Origin: Bacteroidetes bacterium GWA2_30_7
Lineage (GTDB): Bacteria; Bacteroidota; Bacteroidia; Bacteroidales; GWF2-33-38
Assembly: GCA_001768155.1 (NCBI GenBank)
Contig: MENC01000256.1
Span: 1 to 14,672 of the forward strand
Length of the DNA: 14,672 bases
Direction: 5' to 3'
The notes below the pieces were generated by a model. The model saw only the letters and a program-made list of their open reading frames with translations. It was not told where the DNA came from and made no database searches. Positions 7,084-11,682 of this stretch are shown here, one piece after another. Within the stretch, counting starts at the first letter, position 1. Every line of letters starts with the position of its first letter. The position numbers were made by a program, and so were the translations under genes.

Positions 7084-7116
7084 CATAGAATCATAGTTAC
7101 ATAGAGTTTCACATAG
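7084..7116 (+). repeat. CATAG short-word array
   Basis: CATAG occurs at 7084, 7092, 7100 and 7112, so with spacing 8, 8 and 12 bases, inside an otherwise AT-rich gap after mltG. I recall similar word arrays built on CATAG from other Bacteroidota intergenic regions, but could not check this. It is not a CRISPR array: units are too short and have no spacers. Confidence 0.5.
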
Positions 7117-7127
7117 CTTATAAATCT

Positions 7128-7163
7128 CAAATTCCAAATCCTAAATTCCCAAATCCCAAATAA
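7128..7163 (-). repeat. Degenerate tandem heptamer array (CAAATYC words)
   Basis: Five near-tandem words are seen: CAAATTC (7128), CAAATCC (7135), TAAATTCC (7142, one base longer), CAAATCC (7150) and CAAATAA (7157). On the minus strand these read TTGGGAT / TTGGAAT, the same class as the arrays at 842-875 and 2416-2436. The array ends seven bases before the possible -7 box of the next gene. Confidence 0.6.
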
Positions 7164-7170
7164 ATTTTTC

Positions 7171-7178
7171 TATTTTTA
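7171..7178 (+). promoter_or_regulatory. Possible -7 element for the phosphomannomutase gene
   Basis: TATTTTTA followed by CA is one base off TAnnTTTG and lies 45 bases before the ATG at 7224, almost the same distance as the similar box before the E1 gene. No -33 match is seen upstream, where the heptamer array sits. Confidence 0.3.
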
Positions 7179-7223
7179 CATTTCTAAATCAAAAAATATT
7201 AAAATAACTAAATTCTAAATTAT

Positions 7224-8567
7224 ATGGCTGCTTTTCATGCTTACGACATTAGAGGTATTTATAACAAAGACTTCAATAAAGAAGATGTTTATAAAATTGG
7301 ATTTTTTCTTCCGGAACTGCTTAAAACAAAAAAAATTCTTGTCGGAAGAGATGTTCGAGTTTCATCACCAGAAATTTACGAATATCTTTCAAAAGGAATT
7401 AACGATGCCGGTGCCGATGTTTATAATATTGGCTTATCAACAACTCCAATGGTATATTTTTCAACAGCAAAATTTAAATTTGACGCTTCAGTACAAATAA
7501 CAGCTTCGCATAATCCGAGAGAATATAACGGTTTAAAAATTTCAAGAACCAATGCTCTTCCTGTTGGATTTGATACAGGTTTGGGTGAACTTGAAAAAAT
7601 GCTCAAAGAAAAACCTGTTAAAATTACTGTCCCAAAAGGTAAAATTTACGATTTAGAAGTAAAAGAAGAATATCTGACATTTCTAAAAAAGTATATTCCA
7701 GATTATTCTAATCTGAAAATTGCAATCGACTGTTCAAACGGAATGGCTGCTTTGCTTATAAAAGATATTTTAGGCGATTATCCTTCTTACATTTACGAAG
7801 ATTTGGATGGAACATTTCCAAACCACGAAGCAAATCCATTAATTCTTGATAATGTTCAGGATTTAATTTCATTAGTTAAAAAAGAATCGGCAGATATTGG
7901 AATTATTTTCGATGGAGATGGCGATAGAGTTATGTTTGTTGACGAAAATGGAAAATTTATTTCACCCGATTTAATGATTGCTGTAATGGCTCATTATTTT
8001 TTAGAAGAAAAAGGACTTAAAGGGATTGTAATTCAAGACATTCGTACATCAAAAGCAGTAGCCGAATATATCGAACAATTTGGAAGCAAAATGCACATGT
8101 GGCGAGTTGGAAGAGCTTATGCAGCCTTGAAACTAAGAGAAATTGACGGAATTTACGGCGGCGAACTTGCCGGGCATTATTATTTTAAAGATTTTTATTA
8201 TTCCGATTCAGGTTTATTAGCATCATTAATTATACTCGACGTTGTAAGTAAGATGAAAAAGAAAGGAATTAGCCTATCTCAACTAATTTCAAAAATCGCA
8301 ACCTATGCAAATTCAGGAGAAATAAATTTCAAAATAGAAAAAAAACAAGATGCAATGGATTCTATCAAAGACTATTTTACGAAAGAAGAAAACCCAACCG
8401 CATTTTACGATTTCGATGGATATAGAATAGAATTTAAAGATTGGTGGCTCAATGTAAGACCATCAAATACAGAACCATATCTTAGATTTATAGCCGAAGC
8501 TCGTTCACAAAAATTATTAGATGAAAAACTCGAAAAGGTTTATCAAATAATGGAAAAATATAAGTAA
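7224..8567 (+). CDS. Phosphomannomutase / phosphoglucomutase (alpha-D-phosphohexomutase)
   Basis: A 447-residue alpha-D-phosphohexomutase that interconverts hexose 1- and 6-phosphates, feeding nucleotide-sugar synthesis for polysaccharide, LPS and glycoprotein glycans. All four functional loops are present: the phosphoserine loop T93-A-S95-H-N-P with Ser95 as the phosphorylated residue, the metal-binding loop D230-GDGDR235, the sugar-recognition loop G313-ELAGH318, and the phosphate-binding loop R412-PSNTEP418. The N-terminal FHAYDIRGIYN is typical of the bifunctional ManB/AlgC-like group. Length is normal and the enzyme looks complete. The GELAGH loop is of the GExSGH type used by phosphomannomutase/phosphoglucomutase enzymes rather than by GlmM, so a phosphoglucosamine role is less likely. 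Choice between mannose and glucose as main substrate cannot be made from sequence. The start ATG has no Shine-Dalgarno sequence. Confidence 0.92.
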   Translation: MAAFHAYDIRGIYNKDFNKEDVYKIGFFLPELLKTKKILVGRDVRVSSPEIYEYLSKGINDAGADVYNIGLSTTPMVYFSTAKFKFDASVQITASHNPREYNGLKISRTNALPVGFDTGLGELEKMLKEKPVKITVPKGKIYDLEVKEEYLTFLKKYIPDYSNLKIAIDCSNGMAALLIKDILGDYPSYIYEDLDGTFPNHEANPLILDNVQDLISLVKKESADIGIIFDGDGDRVMFVDENGKFISPDLMIAVMAHYFLEEKGLKGIVIQDIRTSKAVAEYIEQFGSKMHMWRVGRAYAALKLREIDGIYGGELAGHYYFKDFYYSDSGLLASLIILDVVSKMKKKGISLSQLISKIATYANSGEINFKIEKKQDAMDSIKDYFTKEENPTAFYDFDGYRIEFKDWWLNVRPSNTEPYLRFIAEARSQKLLDEKLEKVYQIMEKYK

Positions 8568-8570
8568 TAA

Positions 8571-8692
8571 TTAATATTTAAAATTTAATATTTTATTTAA
8601 GATTAAGAATATAAATTACGATTTTAATTATAGAATCCTCAATGTGTTTTTTGTAAATATTAAATATTACATATTAAATTTTAAATAATTAA
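8571..8692. repeat. Imperfect AT-only inverted repeat pair flanking the gap before the sigma factor gene
   Basis: TTAATATTTAAAATTTAATATT near 8571-8592 recurs in inverted orientation near 8667-8692, sharing TTTAAAATTTAATAT as its core. The intervening 75 bases are AT-rich with no gene. It could be a decayed intergenic repeat or a long-range hairpin; AT-rich composition makes chance similarity a real possibility. Confidence 0.35.
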
Positions 8693-8739
8693 GCAACTTC
8701 TAAAAAATAAAAACGTCTATTTCTCGAATTGGTCACCTT

Positions 8740-9324
8740 ATGAATTTTAGTGATAAAGAAGCCGTTGAAAAGCTTGTGATTGGTTGTACAAATGGTGATC
8801 AACGATGTCAGCAAATTGTGTATAAAGCTTTTTATTGCAAAATGCTTGGTGTATGTGCAAGATATTCATGCAATAGAGAAGAAGCAAAAGATTTATTGCA
8901 CGACAGTTTTATTAAAGTTTTTGAAAAACTAAAAAATTTCAAAAATGAAGGTTCTTTAGAAGGTTGGGTTCGACGAATTGTTGTTAATAATGCAATTGAC
9001 TTTGTTAGAGCAAAAAGAGAATTTTTATTGAATTATGATGACGAATCACAGTTTGAGAATATTCCAGACGATTCTTATTATGTGTCTGATATTGACGACT
9101 TAAATAAATTAAATGCTGAAATTATTTTAAAGTTTGTTCAAAAGTTAAGTCCTGCATATAAAACTGTTTTCAATATGTATGTAATTGAAAATTATACACA
9201 TCAAGAAATTGCCGATTATCTTGAGATAAGTGTCGGCAGTTCGAAATCCAATCTTGCAAAAGCCAAAATTAGATTAAGAGAAATGTTTGAAAAATATAAA
9301 AATGAAAAACGAAAACTTTCATGA
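8740..9324 (+). CDS. RNA polymerase ECF-type sigma-70 factor
   Basis: A 194-residue extracytoplasmic-function sigma factor with only regions 2 and 4. Sigma-2 spans about residues 24-94, with the typical EEAKDLLHDSFIKVFEKL (48-65) and GWVRRIVVNNAIDFVR (75-90). A short acidic linker (about 98-120) leads to sigma-4 at about 127-182. Its helix-turn-helix is YTHQEIADYLEISVGSSKS (152-170), followed by LAKAKIRLR. It should redirect RNA polymerase to promoters near -35/-10 elements of its own regulon. The 3' end overlaps the next gene by 23 bases, so the two are translationally coupled, the normal arrangement for a sigma/anti-sigma pair. The start ATG lacks a Shine-Dalgarno sequence. The regulon is unknown, but the genes that follow are surface proteins. 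Confidence 0.93.
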   Translation: MNFSDKEAVEKLVIGCTNGDQRCQQIVYKAFYCKMLGVCARYSCNREEAKDLLHDSFIKVFEKLKNFKNEGSLEGWVRRIVVNNAIDFVRAKREFLLNYDDESQFENIPDDSYYVSDIDDLNKLNAEIILKFVQKLSPAYKTVFNMYVIENYTHQEIADYLEISVGSSKSNLAKAKIRLREMFEKYKNEKRKLS

Positions 9325-10579
9325 CGGATTTGAAAATCTGTTCCGAGAAAAATTAGAGAGTATAGAATATTCATATTCTTCTTCAGATTGGTCAGATTTA
9401 CAAAAAGGACTTAGAAAGCAAGGCTTATCTAAAGGTTCTGTAATTTCTACAAGTGTAATTGTTTCAGTAGTTGTATCTTCTGTAGTAATTTTATCAACAG
9501 CAATTTATTTTTTACAAAATAATAATGGCTCTACGATTAAAAATGAAAATATTATAGTTAAAAACGAAAATAATTTAAAAACTAGTAATATTATTATTGA
9601 GCCTAATAATGAGCAAGTTAAACACGAATCTGATTATTCTGCAAAGCCAAGTCAGTTTAGCAGTCAGAATTGTGTAAAACATTCAGAAGCTATTTGTAAA
9701 TCAATTAATGAATCAAAAAATTGCATTAACGAAAAAGTTCCAAATGATAATAATAATTCAACTCAAAAAATTGTTACATCAATCGAAGCTATAAAAAATA
9801 ATCTGAATATTCCTGATGCAGGTTTTACATTCGATGTTGCCGAAGGATGCTCCCCATTAAAAGTAAAATTTATTCCAAATACTAAATGCGATTCAATGAT
9901 TTATCTTTGGTCGTTTGGCGATGGAAGTAAGTCAACAGAAGTAAGCCCGGTTCATATTTTCGACCAAAGTGGAAAATATAATGCTGTTTTAACTACAAAA
10001 TTTTATAAGACAAGTACTGTAAATACCGAAATGAGCGATATTGCAATTATAGTTAAACCTTCGGCTGTTGCAGATTTTACCAGCGAAATCATAAAACAAG
10101 ATGTAACATTCAGAAATATGTCGTCAAATTTTACTCAAATTGAATGGAACTTTGGCGATAGCGATAATTCAATTTTAGACGTAGCAGAACATAAATATAA
10201 AGTTGACGGAACATACAATTTAAAATTAATTGCATACAATAATTCAGGTTGCAACGACACATTATTGAAAAAAATTAACATTAATATCGAACATGAATAT
10301 TTTGTTCCTACTGCCTTTAAGCCAAATGGAGACTCAAAAAACGAAACTTTTGGACCAGTTGGCGAAGGACTTGACTCGTATCAATATGATATGTATATTT
10401 ACAACCGATTTAATAATCTGATTTTTGAAACTAAAGATATTAATATTCCATGGGATGGAAAGATTAAAGGAACAAATCAAATGTCAGAAGCTGGGGTTTA
10501 TGTTTGGTTCATTATTACTAAAGATAAATTCGGCAATGTTAAAAAGCGAAAAGGAAATGTTACACTTTTAAATAAATAA
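9302..10579 (+). CDS. Anti-sigma-like membrane protein with two PKD domains and a CHU_C (T9SS type B) C-terminal domain
   Basis: A 425-residue protein overlapping the sigma factor gene by 23 bases. Residues 1-46 are a hydrophilic, probably cytoplasmic, segment (FENLFREKLES, SDWSDLQKGL) like the short anti-sigma segments seen in Bacteroidota. One transmembrane helix follows at about 47-71, then an Asn-rich, low-complexity spacer to about 170. The periplasmic part has PKD domain 1 (about 171-252, YLWSFGDGS), PKD domain 2 (about 255-330, EWNFGDSD), and a gliding-motility-associated C-terminal domain (about 331-425: FVPTAFKPNGDSKNETF, YNRFNNLIFE, WDGKIKG, GVYVWFIITKDKFG). The last is normally a T9SS type B sorting domain on exported proteins, yet here there is no cleavable signal peptide. 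The ATG at 9302 is preferred over the in-frame TTG at 9287. The anti-sigma role is inferred from topology and coupling; direct sigma binding is unproven. Confidence 0.82.
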   Translation: MKNENFHDGFENLFREKLESIEYSYSSSDWSDLQKGLRKQGLSKGSVISTSVIVSVVVSSVVILSTAIYFLQNNNGSTIKNENIIVKNENNLKTSNIIIEPNNEQVKHESDYSAKPSQFSSQNCVKHSEAICKSINESKNCINEKVPNDNNNSTQKIVTSIEAIKNNLNIPDAGFTFDVAEGCSPLKVKFIPNTKCDSMIYLWSFGDGSKSTEVSPVHIFDQSGKYNAVLTTKFYKTSTVNTEMSDIAIIVKPSAVADFTSEIIKQDVTFRNMSSNFTQIEWNFGDSDNSILDVAEHKYKVDGTYNLKLIAYNNSGCNDTLLKKININIEHEYFVPTAFKPNGDSKNETFGPVGEGLDSYQYDMYIYNRFNNLIFETKDINIPWDGKIKGTNQMSEAGVYVWFIITKDKFGNVKKRKGNVTLLNK

Positions 10580-10604
10580 TATCATTCTGAACGGAAAAGA
10601 CCTG

Positions 10605-10623
10605 ACAGGTTTTTAAAACCTGT
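10605..10623. repeat. Perfect palindrome ACAGGTTTT-T-AAAACCTGT
   Basis: Two perfect 9-bp arms are separated by one base, 25 bases after the stop of the PKD/CHU_C gene. The loop is too short for a stable hairpin unless the inner A/T pairs open, and no T-run follows. I take it as a dispersed intergenic palindrome; a weak transcription terminator is the alternative. Confidence 0.6.
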
Positions 10624-10644
10624 ACAGATGATAGCAATAATTTA

Positions 10645-10687
10645 GACAGGATTACAGGATTAACAGGTTTTATCCTGTAATCTTGTC
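10645..10687. repeat. Long inverted repeat, 16-bp arms with an 11-base loop
   Basis: The arm GACAGGATTACAGGAT (10645-10660) pairs with ATCCTGTAATCTTGTC (10672-10687) at 15 of 16 positions, the exception being a G-T wobble. The loop taacaggtttt repeats the ACAGG word. The transcript would form a strong stem-loop downstream of the PKD/CHU_C gene. No T-run follows on the plus strand, so a classical Rho-independent terminator is not clear. Confidence 0.7.
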
Positions 10688-10720
10688 AGAAAAAATAAAA
10701 AGATGAAAATTTAAATATAA

Positions 10721-10769
10721 ACTCACCTTCTACCACCTCTTCTTCTATGAGGGAAGGGAAGAGATGAGT
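10721..10769. repeat. Imperfect GA/CT-rich inverted repeat
   Basis: ACTCA (10721-10725) pairs with TGAGT (10765-10769), and CTCTTC (10737-10742) with GAAGAG (10758-10763), giving an interrupted stem-loop. It is clearly richer in C and G and in strand asymmetry than its surroundings. I recall REP-like intergenic palindromes of this type in many bacteria, but could not check. Confidence 0.5.
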
Positions 10770-10789
10770 AAAAGATAAAAATTATAAAC

Positions 10790-10813
10790 TTAGTGCCTTA
10801 GCGCCTTTGTGGC
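10790..10813 (+). repeat. Three tandem octamers TTAGTGCC, TTAGCGCC, TTTGTGGC
   Basis: Three near-tandem 8-base words, ending in TAAAAAA, precede the 273-residue secreted protein gene by about 44 bases. The array is GC-rich against an AT-rich background. It completes a 277-base gap (10580-10856) that has no gene and holds four different repeat types. Confidence 0.5.
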
Positions 10814-10856
10814 TAAAAAATATAAACAGATGAAATAATAACTAAAATATAAATAC

Positions 10857-11678
10857 ATGAAAAAAATATTAAGTCTAATCATTCTAATAAGTTCTTTCTT
10901 ATACATATCAGCACAAAACAATCCCTTTACCGAACAAAACAAACTTACCTTTAAAGAGTCCGAAAGTTATAAAACCGTTACATTTCTTGTAAGTCATTTA
11001 GAAACACAACAAGAAATAAATCAATTAATTAATTTAATAAAATCAAATCCTGATGTTTTTAATGTTAGTTTCGATAACCAAACTATGACTTGTACCATTG
11101 AGTGTAAAATTAAAATGGACAAACTTACAATAGTTGGTATTACCGGAACTAATGGATATAAAATTTCTGAATACGAAGAAAAAGTTCATTTATTTGTTTC
11201 CACTAGCACTGCACCAAAGCAAGAAAGAAATAATCAACAAAAAACTTTATCATATAATCAAAATTTATATAAAGTAATATTTACTATTCAAAATGTTAAT
11301 GCCGGTAATAAAGAACAATTTTTAAAAGATTTGGAACAAATTAATGGAGTTTACAAATCCGATATTAGCCCTTCTAACGATAAAGTCAGAACTTTTATTC
11401 AAAGCAACTTAAACGCAGAACGATTAAAAATTTTATTAACTCAAAAAGGATATTTAGTTAGTAATTTTACCGAAGAAGCTTACAATAAAGATAATAATAA
11501 AAAACTACAATCTCCTCCAATTGAAAGTATTAGCGTTAATAAAGAAAAGAAAGAACTTACCCCAACCGAAAAGATTGAACATTTAGAACAGTTGATAAAT
11601 AAAAGAAAAGCAGAAGGTAGCGACTACCAAAAATACGAATTAGAAAAAGAACGCTTAAAAAAAGAAATTTCCAAATAA
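10857..11678 (+). CDS. Secreted protein with two ferredoxin-like (HMA-like) repeats and a C-terminal helix
   Basis: A 273-residue protein I do not recognise by family. It begins with a signal peptide (MKKILSLIILISSFLYISAQ, cleavage near residue 20). Two segments look like degenerate copies of one alpha/beta unit: about 37-113 (SYKTVTFLVSHLETQQEINQ ... GTNGYKISEYEEKVHL) and about 136-205 (LYKVIFTIQNVNAGNKEQFL ... LTQKGYLVSNF). Each shows strand-helix-strand-strand-helix-strand order ending in a GY turn, as in heavy-metal-associated domains, but neither has the metal-binding CxxC after strand one. The tail (228-273) is highly charged and helical (EKIEHLEQLINKRK, ELEKERLKKE), perhaps a coiled coil. 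The stop is four bases before the next ATG, so it is probably co-transcribed with the giant surface protein and could be a partner or periplasmic chaperone for it. That role is inference. Confidence 0.7.
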   Translation: MKKILSLIILISSFLYISAQNNPFTEQNKLTFKESESYKTVTFLVSHLETQQEINQLINLIKSNPDVFNVSFDNQTMTCTIECKIKMDKLTIVGITGTNGYKISEYEEKVHLFVSTSTAPKQERNNQQKTLSYNQNLYKVIFTIQNVNAGNKEQFLKDLEQINGVYKSDISPSNDKVRTFIQSNLNAERLKILLTQKGYLVSNFTEEAYNKDNNKKLQSPPIESISVNKEKKELTPTEKIEHLEQLINKRKAEGSDYQKYELEKERLKKEISK

Positions 11679-11682
11679 AAAA

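Noticed and set aside
7084..7163. CRISPR-like repeat array
   Set aside because: Units are 5-8 bases without unique spacers and there are no cas genes.
9287..9301. TTG start for the PKD/CHU_C protein
   Set aside because: ATG at 9302 is five codons downstream and keeps a normal overlap with the sigma gene.
10645..10687. Rho-independent terminator after the PKD/CHU_C gene
   Set aside because: The stem is strong but is followed by an A-rich, not T-rich, tract on the coding strand, so it is recorded as an inverted repeat.
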